Assembly (NCBI GenBank): GCA_027475525.1
Contig: JAMWFC010000111.1
Coordinates: forward strand, 1 to 64,000
From: Macrolepiota albuminosa
Lineage: Eukaryota > Basidiomycota > Agaricomycetes > Agaricales > Agaricaceae
Direction of reading: 5' to 3'
DNA length: 64,000 nucleotides
The notes beneath the pieces were generated by a model, which saw only the letters and a program-made list of their open reading frames with translations, did no database searches and was not told the DNA's origin. Both the position numbers and the translations under genes were made by a program. Below, one piece after another: positions 1 through 11,635 of the stretch (positions are counted from its first letter, which is position 1; every line of letters begins with the position of its first letter).

Positions 1-109
1 GTGCCTTCGGCACGCAGCGCAGCTCGTTTGATGGACTCCGAAAATTGCACAGCCACAAATTCAAAGTCAGCTTATTTGATAAGCTGCTGACAAAGATTAG
101 CTAAGATTT

Positions 110-263
110 TGATATTCTGACAAATCTTAGGTCAGCAGTGCCAAAAAAGGATCAAGTTCACACAGGTCGTCCAATTCTATATAGATTGATATTCTGACAA
201 ATCTTAGGTCAGCAGTGCCAAAAAAGGATCAAGTTCACACAGGTCGTCCAATTCTATATAGAT
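110..263. repeat. 77-bp perfect tandem duplication
   Basis: Two identical adjacent copies, 110-186 and 187-263. No gene is affected. The period matches eight other tandem duplications in this window, which suggests an assembly join rather than a real repeat. Confidence 0.95.
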
Positions 264-702
264 AAATTAGTTACAACAGCTGTCTGAACTGTAATATGAA
301 GTAAGTTCTACTGTCTCAGTCTTTGGAAAAGGACTGAGGGGCCAGAAAGGGAAATTCCTCCAATAGAGGAGAACGGTGGCTGAGTAACTATACATTGTCC
401 TGGAGAAGGAAATAGGTAAAATAAAATAAAGAAATAAGAAAAACTTTGAGATGCTGGGAAGTAACTGATATGCCGCCGCCACAGCATCGAGTCTATTTCG
501 ACATGAACTCTAAGCTCTCAAAACAGTAACTTCCATTACAATATCATAATTGACATTGTAACAAAACGCAATTTCTAAAGGACAACCTCTATGGGCTGGG
601 ATATTGTGGTGTGACCTGCTTTCTGTAAAGAAATCAGACCTCCACATTACCAGAAGCAGAAATGCATTTATGCACAAATCCCAGATTTTTGTCCAGGAGA
701 CA
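264..702. other. No recognisable feature
   Basis: AT-rich sequence downstream of the SNARE gene. Short open frames on the minus strand (for example 267-482) are hydrophobic and low-complexity, with no recognisable motif. I see no RNA gene or repeat here. Confidence 0.4.
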
Positions 703-912
703 GGATAAATAAATCGCTTAAATGTCGATGTATATGTATACTAGATATACTAGATGCCATATGTCATATGCTAAGATATGTGTAGTACGTATAAACGTAT
801 AAATTACAAGTGCGAATGCTCCGGGATGCCATAAAAGGAAGGAATGAGCAGTAAGGAAGAAGACGGAAGTAAAGTTGCGAAACAACAAATGGACGAGTTG
901 AATGTTGGATTG
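703..912 (+). repeat. SNARE-gene 3' flank, duplicated in inverted orientation at 48785-48975
   Basis: Read on the minus strand, this stretch starts about 70 bp after the SNARE stop codon. It matches plus-strand 48785-48975 over nearly its full length, with scattered substitutions and a few short indels (shared landmarks include TTTCGCAACTTTACT and GGAGCATTCGCACTTG). It is non-coding and probably includes the 3' UTR of the SNARE gene. Confidence 0.85.
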
Positions 913-981
913 TCTGGACGATGGCAAGACCCAAGCCCAGACTCAAAACCCAAATGCAACCGCTTGCCTCTTCCCAAATCA

Positions 982-2059
982 CTACGTCTTAAACACAATT
1001 ATCATCACCAGCAACACAAAAATCAGCACCCCAATCGCCACCGTTGAACCTATATCATAACGTCGACATTAGCTTCCAATGGAAGAAAGAGAAGAAATCT
1101 CAAAACTTAAGCACTCACCATTTCCCTTGACCCCCCTCCCAACCCTCTCCAGTCCCCTCCTCGCCCTCCCGAGTCTGCCCTCTGTTCTCTCCACATCCGT
1201 ATCGAGTTCCTCCAGCAGCCCGTGGTGCACGTCTAACTCGTCATTGATCTGCAGTGAGATGTGGTGTTGCCGTGTGATGGAGTGCGAGAGGCGCGACAGG
1301 TGCTGGTCTTGTTCTGTAGGGAGAAAAAACCAGCGTTAATCAAAGTAGCTTCTTGATCTCCAAGGACAGGGAAAGATGTATGTACCATCCATCATCCGTC
1401 TCTGTTGCAACATGATTCCATGATCATCTTCGTTATCCGTAGCAGCAAGAGCACTAGCCGCGGGATCCTCATCCGTGTACGGCGTATACGTATACGTCGG
1501 CTCCGCAAGGACCTTTGAGTTTGGGTTCGGAACCGTTGGTTGGGGGGCAATGACCTTCTGCTCTTGCTCCTGCTCCTCCTGCAGACTACGCACATGATCA
1601 TGAACTCTCCAAATACCATATAGAAACACGCAGAGACAAGACGAGACAAACATACCTCTCAACAACCCCGCTGTCGTCTCCCAACATCCCCCTCATCCTC
1701 TCATACTGCGTCCTCAACAATTTCGTGGCCTCTGTGTTCGTCCTCCCTTCCTTCTTTTCCAGCTCAAGTATCCCCTCCCGCAACCGCACTAGGTTCTTCG
1801 CTATCTGTGCGAGGTGCAGGGACGCCTTGCCCTGGGCTGGCGCGGGCGTCGAGGATGAGGATGAGGGATTAGATGGAGGTGCTGATGATAAGGGGTCGTG
1901 ACGATTGAATATGGGGTTGGTAGAGGGGTTGGGCGAGGGAGAGAACGAAGGCAACGTCTGCGCCCTCTGTCTCTCCAACAATAGCGAGAGCGTAAGCGTC
2001 GAAATAGACGTTAATTTCGCTAGGGTGCTACTACTAGAGCTTGAGGTATTTGCAGACAT
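982..2059 (-). CDS. SYN8: Syn8-type Qc-SNARE (syntaxin 8 family), four exons
   Basis: Tail-anchored SNARE expected to act in membrane fusion on the endosome/late Golgi route. Splicing four exons (2059-1656, 1585-1386, 1313-1119, 1049-982) joined by GT-AG introns of 70, 72 and 69 bp gives an uninterrupted 288-residue protein. After a Ser-rich start, residues about 13-135 hold the helical N-terminal region (LTSISTLTLSLLLERQRAQ). The third exon (about 202-266) is a full SNARE motif beginning DEQDQHLSRLSHSI. The last exon is a 20-residue C-terminal membrane anchor ending IIVFKT-stop. I chose the Met at 2059 because the family's N terminus starts just before the LTSIST segment; the frame is open upstream to 2290 but that part is not family-like. 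At the place where Qc-SNAREs carry the zero-layer Gln (ELDEQ) this protein reads ELDVH. All splice sites, the domain order and the length fit the family. Confidence 0.93.
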
Positions 2060-3555
2060 GGTGTCCGTATATGTCGTTTCTCGGCTGTGCGAGCTGCGTT
2101 TCTTATTTTTTTCGTCAGTTACTATGGAAAGAAAGAGGATCGCTCGGAGTAGCGCAATTGAGAGGAGGGGGAGGAAACGGAAGGAAGACGGTGTGCGTCG
2201 TGGGGAATTGTAAATGTTCCAAGTGCAGCTGGCAGAATTGTTACAAATGGGGCAAATGGCACTCTCAGGGGTCGTGTGTACATGGTGCACGTGGTTTTGA
2301 TTCCCGAGTTGACGCGTTCGTGTCCCTGCTTCGACCTTTTGTACAACGCCTCAGGCCACAGGGCCTCAAACCCTCGAGAACGGTGAATGGGATGATCCGG
2401 TTTATGCATTTTTCATTGTCCATGATTCACGAGCCTAGTTCTGTTGATCATGGGTGTGAAATCAACCTATAACAACGGGGACGAATTCCGACGACCAAAC
2501 GACCGTGGAACACGTGACGGCGGGGACTTGGGACTTCCCGAAGGAGGAAAAGAAGCTATGCATCCACTCCACAGTGGAGACTCGATCCCCTGACGATGAA
2601 CTTCATCACTTCCAAATGTTCCGATATCATTGACAATCATCTTATGCCTCTCAGTGACCCCGTGAAAGCGTGTGCGATTTTGCTTTGCTGGTGTTGCAGG
2701 ACTCGGAGCTTTAGTGAGGGAAGATTACGACTAGTGTGATGATAATACAATGCCATTTGAACAACTACTCTAGGCCATATTGCTCATTTGGTGACAGAGC
2801 CTCACAATTTGGCTTCAGATGAATGACTCAGCCTTTCTCTTGTGGAAATCACGGAAATTTAGCAATAGGGAAGCACTAATAGACAAGAAATATGAGAAAA
2901 TGGCGCAGATGATGCCTTGTACCACTGGATCAGGACCTGGATCCCTTTTTGTTTGGGGGAGTTAAGAGATTCATCATGAAAGTGATAGGTAGAAAAGGAG
3001 ATCGATATCAATAGAAGCGGCAAAGTTATAAGATGTCCAGTCTTGATCTAGTCTGCAATAATCCAAAATCAAGCCAAGCCGTGTACATAGGTAGCTAGCT
3101 TGATGTAAGTGAAGGAGAAAAAAAGGAAACCATCCTACAGATAAAAAGGAAAGCGCAGGTGTTGATGTAAAGTTCCGCTATTACACTTAAGCTTGAGCAC
3201 CGAGCCATAGATAAACTTGCACTTGCTAATTCTTTGAAAGGCTCAGTGTCCACATTCATGGATCTGCACATAATTTTCCAGTTGTTCAAGTTATGCTAGC
3301 TATAGCTCAGTTGCGTGACGTTGCGCCAATGTCGCGCAAACAGAAAAAAAAATGAAAAAAAGAGAATTTCCTTTCTAAGACATGTTTTTGCATATGCTGT
3401 CCGTTATTGCAGATTTGAGGCCCCAAAATTTGTGGATTTGATGCCAAGATGTGGGAAGGGAGCTTCCCGGGGCCTATCAGGATGCTGTCTTTGTCAAGAC
3501 TTTGAAAAGTTGAGCTCTACAGACTCCCAATGTCTGAGGCAGTGACAACAATATG
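2060..3555. other. SNARE promoter side and unassigned intergenic DNA
   Basis: Sequence upstream of the SNARE gene. Bases to about 2530 are GC-rich and contain a CACGTG palindrome at about 2511; the remainder is AT-rich. Open frames (1905-2213, 2041-2472, 3315-3545) show no recognisable domain and partly shadow the SNARE gene. I see no second gene here. Confidence 0.4.
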
Positions 3556-3759
3556 CACTACTGGTGCTAAAACCTGTTTTCAGCAGAAAAAGTGACAAAG
3601 AAATGTGTCATGCCATTTCTTTAGCAACTTTTTGCCTTGTAAAAAGGCATTGTTCTGTTGTCTCAAATTTTTTTCCCTTGGAAATATTTATTTTGGAAAT
3701 GGCATGACACATTTCTTTGTCATTTTTTCTGATAGAAACATGTTTTAGTACCAGTAGTG
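3556..3759. mobile_element. Small palindromic MITE-like element (204 bp)
   Basis: The left arm starting CACTACTGGTGCTAAAAC and the right arm starting (reverse complement) CACTACTGGTACTAAAAC pair over about 65 bp, through TGACAAAGAAATGTGTCATG on both sides, around a loop of roughly 70 bp. It carries no coding capacity. Flanking 3-bp sequences (ATG/ATA) do not give a clean target duplication, so the superfamily is not settled. It is a non-autonomous terminal-inverted-repeat element. Confidence 0.8.
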
Positions 3760-4357
3760 ATAGATAATAAGATGCAGGAGGGTGATAGGGAGAGAGGAAC
3801 AATGAAGCAGGAACACTCTGCAGAGAGCCATACTAGACACACTAATAGATAGGATAAATGTGAGACTAAGTTTGGACCATGTAATGACAACTGAGGAAGA
3901 AGGAAGAAGAAAGAGACTGGACCAATGATTAGTAAGACAGATGTGGAAGGGCCTGCTAGAAAACAAGAGTGACTTGCTGAGGGGATGGCCCAGGCAAGCT
4001 GGAGGTTTTAATAGGTATACACCAACTCAAAGATCAGAGGAGAGTGGGCAGTCCAAACAACTAAAATGGATTCCACACTACTCCAAATAAGAAGTGTGCA
4101 TAAAGCATTTCCTCAGGGTGGTCACTTGAAATATGTAGGAACTGCTTTCTACCCCAGCAGGCAGGATGAACTAACCCCAAAAGAGTCTGATTGGTAGTTG
4201 CTGAAAGCTACCTATAGGATTTGGCAATGCCTATAACAGGTTGTAGCTGCTTATTAAATATACAGCCACCTAATTTCCATGCCATTTCTCTCTTTTCAAC
4301 CTTGTCTTGAGTACAATGTGCCTAACCTGCCCTGTGAGCCCAAGTATCAACTATAAT
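3760..4357. other. No recognisable feature
   Basis: AT-rich spacer between the MITE-like element and a transposon relic. The frame on the minus strand at 3745-3966 is hydrophobic and not recognisable. Confidence 0.35.
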
Positions 4358-5159
4358 TCAAGGTAATGATATGTAACAGCCCAACTTGTTTAAGCAATTT
4401 GAAGGACTTACTGTCAGAATATCAGCTGCAATACCCCCTTCAAGAACAGCTCTCTGCACTGTTCTCTGACTCATTGTCTGGTCTACTTGGATTCCTATTG
4501 CATTTCCAATCTCCTTCAGCACTTCTCCAACTTTGGTCTCTGCAGTTCCAACCAAAAGCATGTAGCATGCAAGTCTTTGTGTCTGAGCAGTGTATATTCA
4601 CTCCACGCTGCATGATCTGAAAGATGTGTCCTTTTTTTTTGGCCTTCTCCAGTGCTCTTTCAACTGCACGCTTCCTGATTATCTTGAAGTGTGCAATTTG
4701 CTTTGAGAACTGTGCTAGATCCCATGAAAGAACATAGTGTCATTCTTTGAGAGCACCAATTTCCTGTCCTTGATCATCTACAAGCATCCTGAATCCTTTG
4801 AATTCTAGGTTTTTCCATACTGATACATCTTGAAAAAATTTGATCTTGGTCTCTTGTTTGATCCTTTCCATTTTGATTCTCTCAATAGACTTTTTAAGAT
4901 GGTGATTTCTCTGCTTCTTGCTCTTTAACTGACATGTTTTTGTCTCCAACTTTGTCTGATATCAAGCTTTCTGGATGGATGCAACATCATTGGATGATAA
5001 TGTGCTGCATGATGTGTGATGTGTTGAATTTAATGCCTGTTTCTGCTGGTATGTCTCCTGGGCTTTGAGAATACTAGCTTTTTGAGTAGAAGATCGACAT
5101 TTTGGCTTTTTTCCCTTGAAAATTCCCATTGGTGCAAGATAGAAAATTTCAACAAGCAA
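4358..5159 (-). pseudogene. Decayed transposon-type ORF (unnamed Agaricomycete repeat family)
   Basis: Three minus-strand frames read as one broken protein. 5159-4962 is a basic Lys/Ser/Gln-rich N terminus. 4949-4740 is a Lys/Glu coiled-coil-like segment. 4735-4358 runs from WDLAQFSKQIAHFKIIRKRA through ALEKAKKKGHIFQIMQRGV to a helical stretch with SQRTVQRAVLEGGIAADI. At least one frameshift (near 4560) and a stop near 4958 separate the pieces. The order basic leader, coiled coil, then the S-RTV-RA-EGG motif resembles multicopy ORFs I associate with transposons in mushroom genomes, but I cannot name the superfamily. No catalytic core is visible, so this is the 5' part of a larger element. Confidence 0.5.
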
Positions 5160-6582
5160 GAAAATAAGTAGAACAGATTGATGAAGGGTGTCTGAGCCAC
5201 TTCATATGAGTGGATTGTACTGTTACAGAAACTATCTATTTGACATGTTGAAGAACTTGTCACCAGACATGCATTATATAAGCTAATTTATGACTTTGAT
5301 GTGTCTTTCTCCCCGCTGATTTTTACAGTCATACATTTCTCTTCCACTTGCAACAAAAGCAGAAACATGTTTTTTAAACCAGATTCTAGAAATTGTTCAA
5401 CTTTGTTTTCTAGATCTTCGTGCATAAGATTCTTATTAGATACCTACTGAAATGGGTATTTCAATATAAAAAATTTGGCTTGGCCAATTTCAAGATAATC
5501 TATTAAGATAGACATTTGCACACCACCCTTGTCCAAAAAATAGTCGTGATATGCCGAAATTTGGTTATCTCACTGAGAGGTCACTTTTTAGTGAGGAGTA
5601 AATATCTACAAACAAAATAGGATTTCTACTTAAGCAGGTAACACTCCTCCAAAAGAAAAAAAAAAAACACTATTCGTCAAGACATAACCCTCTTCTCGTT
5701 ACTTACGCAAGAGAGTCGGGGATCCCAATCGACTTTCCTCTCGGCCTCTGGTGAACCATTCTCATGCCCTGCCCGCTAATCCCTCTCACTCCTGTCATCC
5801 CATCTCCAAGACCCTGTCGGCTGCGCATCTGTACCCCTGCCTCGAAACACACTGGTAATAATCACTGACATGCTGCACATGCACAGACGCACCCGCCGCG
5901 GGGTTAACGAGTGGGTTCGCAGGCGGTAGCCCCAGAACGCACGTGGTTGCGGTGGGTAAGAGGCTCACAAAGGCAAAGGCTGAGGCGAAGGAAGACGCGC
6001 GGCGGTGCGAAGGTGAAGTGAATGTGATAGGTGTGCGTGCAGCGCCTGCTTGTTCCCGTGTGCACGAAGGACGAGACCAGTGATCTCGCTCGGGAAGGCG
6101 CGTACGGTGTGCAGGGGCTCAATATTCAATGCCCAAGTCCGGATTTTGTATGCCGACAGTCGCCAGTGTGATAATCCAGGCGCAGGCAGTGAAGGCGATC
6201 CTGCTTTATCGCAGACATCCGTCAATGGTGCTCAGACGAGAGCGGTCGGTGCGAGTTGTCATTCGAGCTCGCCGACTTCAAAGCAGACGTCGAGGTCCAC
6301 AAATAGACTGTTGGACCAGACATATTATGCTGAGTGATTATGTGGGTGATGTGCCACAGGTGATGTACAGATTGAATAGGTCGTTTCCAGGAAAGAAGGC
6401 ATATGGAATAGGACACTGGATTGTATAAGCATACCTATCTTCATTTCACAATCGCAGTGTTACTATGTCAAGGGTGTGAACAAAGGCCCAAGCGCGAGAA
6501 CAGCTTTGTGTCGCAAATCAGTGGATGTGAGAAAGCGCATTCTTTCCTTCCCTTTGTTTAAGTTCTACGATTGACACCCCCC
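5160..6582. other. Spacer with a GC-rich block upstream of the NLR gene; no gene assigned
   Basis: 5160-5700 is AT-rich. 5700-6450 is clearly GC-rich with open frames on both strands (minus 5965-6225, plus 6129-6428), composition unlike the surrounding transposon DNA. I cannot recognise a domain in either strand, and splicing these frames into the NLR gene at 6583 does not give a convincing extension. It may be an ancestral promoter/5' region or a fragment of a lost host gene. Confidence 0.35.
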
Positions 6583-9500
6583 ATGCGGAATATCAAGTCA
6601 GACCAGAAACAACGCGGATTGAGGATGTTATCTTTGGGTATGCTCTTTTGACTGTGAATCGCGATTACTAACGTTATCGGAATGATCATCCAGATGACGG
6701 TGGTGTACGTGGACTGTCTGAGCTTATTATTCTCCGAGAAATCATGTTTCGTCTAATGCGCCTGGAGAACGCTCAATCTCTGCCTAAGCCTTGTGATTAT
6801 TTTGATATAATTGGTGGAGCTGGAACAGGAGGGTATGTGACAAAGCATCACTACGAAGTCGATATTCAATGATGTGTCAGGGTAATTGCATTGATGCTTG
6901 GTCGACTCCGAATGCCCATTGACCTGGCTATTGAGAAGTATGTCTTGTTCAGCCGGGAGGTCTTTTCTGATGTCAAGAAATGGGGCGTTCGGAATGAGAA
7001 GTTCAAGGCAACTGTCTTTGAGTCTGGCATGAAAGCCATCTTACGATCTGCTGGGTTTCCAGAGGATGTCTTGATGCAAGAGGATGATCCTCTCTGCAGA
7101 AGGTACTAAAGTCTTTTTCATTTCTATTTCTCAGCTGACAATGCAATCACCGTAAAGTTTTGTGGTGGCTCTTCCTTCTGCCAATATGACACCTCGGATC
7201 TTCAGAACATATGGGGTGTCTGCCAATCCAGGCTATAATTGTACAGTGGTGCAAGCTGCCCGTGCCACCACTGCTACTCCTCAACTTTTCAAACCTCTGT
7301 CTATTAAATCTGGTGGAGTCTCTGAGACCTTTGTAGGTGCAGGTTTGCGCTGACTCCTCAATTTTTCAAACCTCTGTCTATTAAATCTGGTGGAGTCTAT
7401 CAGACCTTTGTAGGTGCAGGTTTGCGCTGTAGCAATCCAACTCCCCTTGTTATGAAAGAAGCTGTACTAGTTTTTGGTCCTTCTCAACCAGTTGCATGTT
7501 TGGTTAGTATAGGAGCAGGGCACACTGGTCATGTTTCCTGGGAGCCCACCAATGTGATTGGCCAAAAAATGACAGAACTTCTTTGTCAGATAGCTACTGA
7601 TTGTGAAGAGGTATCTGAGGCTCTTGAGGAGTACTATTTGCAAATGCCTGGCCTGTTTTACAGACTTAATGTAGAACAAGGGCTTCAAAGGATGGCTCTG
7701 GATGATTGGAATAGGCAGGGAGAAATTCAAGCACACTCTGAGTCCTATTTGCACAAGGCCAAAGTTACAAAGAAATTGAATGGTCTTATAAAGATTTTAT
7801 ATAATTGTTTACAACAGACCACTCTTGGGGTTCTTAGTAAGTAGTTGCTTAATCTCAATTGGATGAACTACTTTCTGATATTTATTAGGGAGTGAAACTA
7901 TGCCTACAAGCTTTTCTGACAAACAAACACCTTCTCATATACTTGGACCAGTTCTTCTTCCTATGGTTCCTCCTCCATCTCCACTGTTCACTGGCAGAGC
8001 AGACATTCTGTTACATCTTAAAAAGTGTTTTGATCCTCTTCAATCTTCATTAAAAATGCAAGTGCAGCAGTGTTGTGTGCTATATGGCTTGGGTGGAGCT
8101 GGAAAAACACAAATTGCACAGCAATTTTGTCATGAATTTGGAAACAGGTATGAAAACAGTTATATTTTCCTCATGTTATGGTTTAATTTAATTGACCAGA
8201 TTTTCCTCTATATATATGATAGATGCTAGCTCCAAAGCATCAATTGAACAGTTTTTGACTTTACTTGCTCAAAGTGCTAATTTGCCTGATACAACACCTG
8301 CTGCTGGTCTTCTATGGCTTTGTCACCAAAAAAAAGAATGGTTAATGCTTTTTGACAATGCTGATGATCCTGATGTTGTGTTACAAGACTTCTTTCCAAA
8401 ATGCAGTCATGGAAATATTCTTATAACAAGCAGAAATGAGGCATCAAAAATGTATGCACCTAAAAATCATTATAAAATTGGAGAGTTGATAGCTGAAGAC
8501 TCATTGGTAGCTTTTTATAAAGCTAGTCAGAGGCAAAAAACTGAGGAAGAAGCTGTGCAGGAGCTTGTTCAAGAACTGGGCTATTTAGCATTAGCTATTG
8601 TTCAGGCAGGGAGCTATCTCCTTTATAATCAACACATCAAAGTCAAGCAGTATCTTGAAGGGTTAAAACAAAATAAAATGAGATATTTAGCAACAAAAAC
8701 AAAGCAGACAATTGATAGCTATCAACTTTCTGTTTTTGCCACATGGAATCTGAGCTATCAGAAGCTGAACAAAAGAGCAAAGGCACTTCTCATATTATGT
8801 GGAGTGTTAAACAACTCTAAGATACCTGTTTCAATTCTTAAAAGAGCTTGGAAAAATCTTCCTAATATTCATGATGTGAACATCAAAGAATTACAGAATA
8901 TTCTTGAAATGTTTGTAACAGATGACAAAAATTGGAATGATGACTTAATTGAAGAAGCAGTTGAAATACTCAGATCATATTCATTGGTGGAAATAAGAAA
9001 AAAAGAAAATATACAATTAGAAATCAACTCACTTATTCATACTTGGATTTTGAAATCACTATTAAAAAATGAACAAATAAAAGCCCTGCAATCTGCACAA
9101 CAGCTATTTTATTGCTTACAAAATGAAACATTGGAATACTATGATGCCACTCAGTGGGTGCTACATGTACTGGAATTAATGAAACATCTGAATTATAAAT
9201 GTGAAAATTATGAGATAGCAAGAGGACTAAGCAGAATTTTCTATGTAGCATATTTTTGGAATGATGCAGAGCAGCTTCAGCAGCAAGTGCTTGAAGAGTG
9301 TAAAGAAGTACTAGGAAGTAGTCATCTATATACTATTCAAGCTATGTCTGATCTTGCTAGAACACTTGGGCAAAGTAGAAAATTGAAAGAAGCTGAAAAG
9401 CTTGATCAGGAAGTACTTGAAATTATGAGACATGTTTGTGGAAAAAATCATCCAGACACAGTTCAAGCAATGTCTAACCTGGCTACAATTTTCAGGACAA

Positions 9501-11635
9501 GAAAAAAACTAGAGAAGGCTGAAAATCTTAATTTAGAAGTGCTTGAAATTAGGAAAAAAGTCTTTGGAAGCAATCATCCTAATACAGTTCAAGCTATGTC
9601 TGATCTTGCTGCAACATTTTGGCAAAGTGGAAAACTAAAAGAGGCTGAGAATCTTGAACAAGAGGTACTCAGACTTAGAAGAGAAGACTTTGGAAGCAAT
9701 CATCCAGACACAGTTCAAGCTATGTCTAACCTTGCTGCAACATTTAGAACAGGTGGAAAATTAGAGGAAGCCAAGAATCTTAATTTAGAAGTACTAAAAA
9801 TTAGGAGAGAAGCTTTTGGAAACAATAATCCAGATACAGTTCAAGCTATGTCTGACCTTGCTACAACACTTTGGCAAAGTGGAAAACTGAAGGAGGCTGA
9901 GAATCTTGAACAAGAGGTGCTCAAACTTAGAAGAGAAGCCTTTGGAAGCAATCATCCAGACACAGTTCAAGCCATGTCTAACCTTGCTGCAACATTCAGA
10001 ACAGGTGGAAAATTAGAAGAAGCCAAGAATCTTAATTTAGAAGTACTAAAAATTAGGAGTGAAGCCTTTGGACATGATCATCCAGACACAGTTCAAGCTA
10101 TGTCTGATCTTGCTGCAACACTGTGGCAAAGTGGAAAACTGGAGGAAGCTGAGTCTCTTGATCAAGAAGTACTAAAAATTAAAATAGAAGTTTTTGGAAG
10201 CAATCATCCAGATACAGTTCAAGCTATGTCTAATCTTGCTGCAACATTCAGAACAGGTGGAAAATTAGAGGAGGCCAAGAATCTTGATTTAAAAGCACTT
10301 AAAATTAGGAGAGCAGCCTTTGGACATGATCATCCAGACACAATTCAATCTATGTCTGATCTTGCTGCAACATTGTGGCAAAGTGGAAAATGGGAGGAGG
10401 CTGAGAATCTTGAACAAGAAATACTCAAACTTAGAAGAGAAGTTTTTGGAAGCAGTCATCCAGATACAGTTCAAGCAATGTCTAACCTTGCTGCAAGATT
10501 AAGAACAGGGAAAAAACTAGAAGAGGCTGAAAATCTTAATTTAGAAGTGCTCAAAATTAGGAGAAAAATCTTTGGAAGCAATCATTGGTATACAGTTCAA
10601 GCTATGTCTGACCTTGCTGCAACACTTTGGCAAAGTGGAAAATTAGAAGAGGCTGAGGATCTTGCACAAGAAGTACTTAAAAATAGGATAGAAGCCTTTG
10701 GAAGCAATCATTCAGATACAGTTCAAGCAATGTCTAACTTTGCTGCAATACTTTGGCAAAGTGGAAAACTAGAGGAGGCTGAAATTCTTGATTGAGAAGT
10801 ACTAAAAATTAGGACAGAAGTTTTGAGAAGCAATCATCCAGACACAGTTCAAGCCATGTCTGATCTTGCTGCAACATTGTGGCAAATTGGAAAACTAGAG
10901 GAGGCTGAGAATATTGAACAAGAAGTAGTTAAAATTAGAATAAAAGCCTTTGGAAGCAATCATCCAGACACAGTACGAGCCATGTCTGATCTTGCTGCAA
11001 CACTTTGGAGAAATGGAAAACTAGAGGAGGCTAAGAATCTTGCACAAGAAGTACTCAAAATTAGAATTGAAGCTTTTGGAGGCAATTATCCAGACACAGT
11101 TCAAGCCATGTATAATCTTGCTGCAATATTCAGAACATGTGGACAATTAGAAGAGGCTAAGGACCTTCAACAAACAATCCTCAAAATTAAAAGAGAAGCA
11201 TTTGGAGGGAATCATCCAGATACAGTTCAGGCTATATCTGATCTTGTTGCAACACTTTTGCAAAGCAGAAAACTAGAAGAGGCTGAGAATCTTGAACTAG
11301 AAGTAGTCAAAATTAAGACAGAAGCTTTTGGAAAGAATAATCCAGACACAGCTCAAGCTATGTCTGACCTTGCTGCAACACTTTGGCAAAGTGGAAAACT
11401 AGAGGAGGCTGAATTTCTTGATCAAGAAGTACTCAAAATTAGAAGAGAAGTTTTTGGAAGCAATCATCCAGACACAGTTCAAGCCATGTATAACCTTGCT
11501 GCAATATTGAAAACAGCTGGAAAACTAGAAAAAGCTAAGAATCTTCAACAAAAAATCTTCAAAGTTAAGAAAGAAGTCTTGGAGAGCAATCATCTAGATA
11601 CAGTTCAAGCTATGTCTGATTTTGTTATCTTGTAA
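6583..11635 (+). CDS. Patatin-NB-ARC-TPR NLR-like receptor, interrupted
   Basis: Probable cytosolic NLR-type receptor. Exons: 6583-6637, 6694-6832, 6881-7102, 7158-7836, 7889-8147, 8200-11635, with five introns of 48-56 bp. Domains in order: patatin-like (exons 1-4), NB-ARC ATPase (P-loop GLGGAGKTQ near 8092-8118; kinase-2 WLMLFDNADD near 8339; ILITSRN; GYLALAI near 8579), then TPRs from 9326. The patatin landmarks are altered: DGGGxRG reads DDGGVRG; the nucleophile elbow GxSxG reads GAGTG (Gly at residue 62); the DGG/DGA Asp site reads VGAGLR. No catalytic Ser-Asp dyad is therefore visible. Two breaks are present: a 77-bp duplication in exon 4 that shifts the frame, and a TGA at 10793-10795 inside TPR 12. 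Past 11635 the array continues as frameshifted remnants to about 11820. The start follows the LSLDDGG exon; the family often has little before it. The exact start is the least certain part. Confidence 0.85.
7276..7429 (+). repeat. 77-bp tandem duplication inside the NLR patatin exon
   Basis: Copies 7276-7352 and 7353-7429 differ at three positions. Both encode TPQLFKPLSIKSGGV and the FVGAGLR segment. Since 77 is not a multiple of three the second copy moves the frame, and removing one copy restores a continuous exon from 7158 to 7836. Confidence 0.93.

Noticed and set aside
5904..6428. GC-rich open frames as a host gene or as the first exons of the NLR
   Set aside because: No recognisable domain on either strand and no splice model that joins them convincingly to 6583.
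10289..10502. Open frames overlapping the TPR array on the other strand or in another frame
   Set aside because: Shadows of the repeated TPR codons.
982..11635. Direct equation of the locus with sec-9/plp-1
   Set aside because: The SNARE here has one SNARE motif and a membrane anchor (Syn8 type); SEC-9 has two motifs and no anchor. Only the general theme is comparable.
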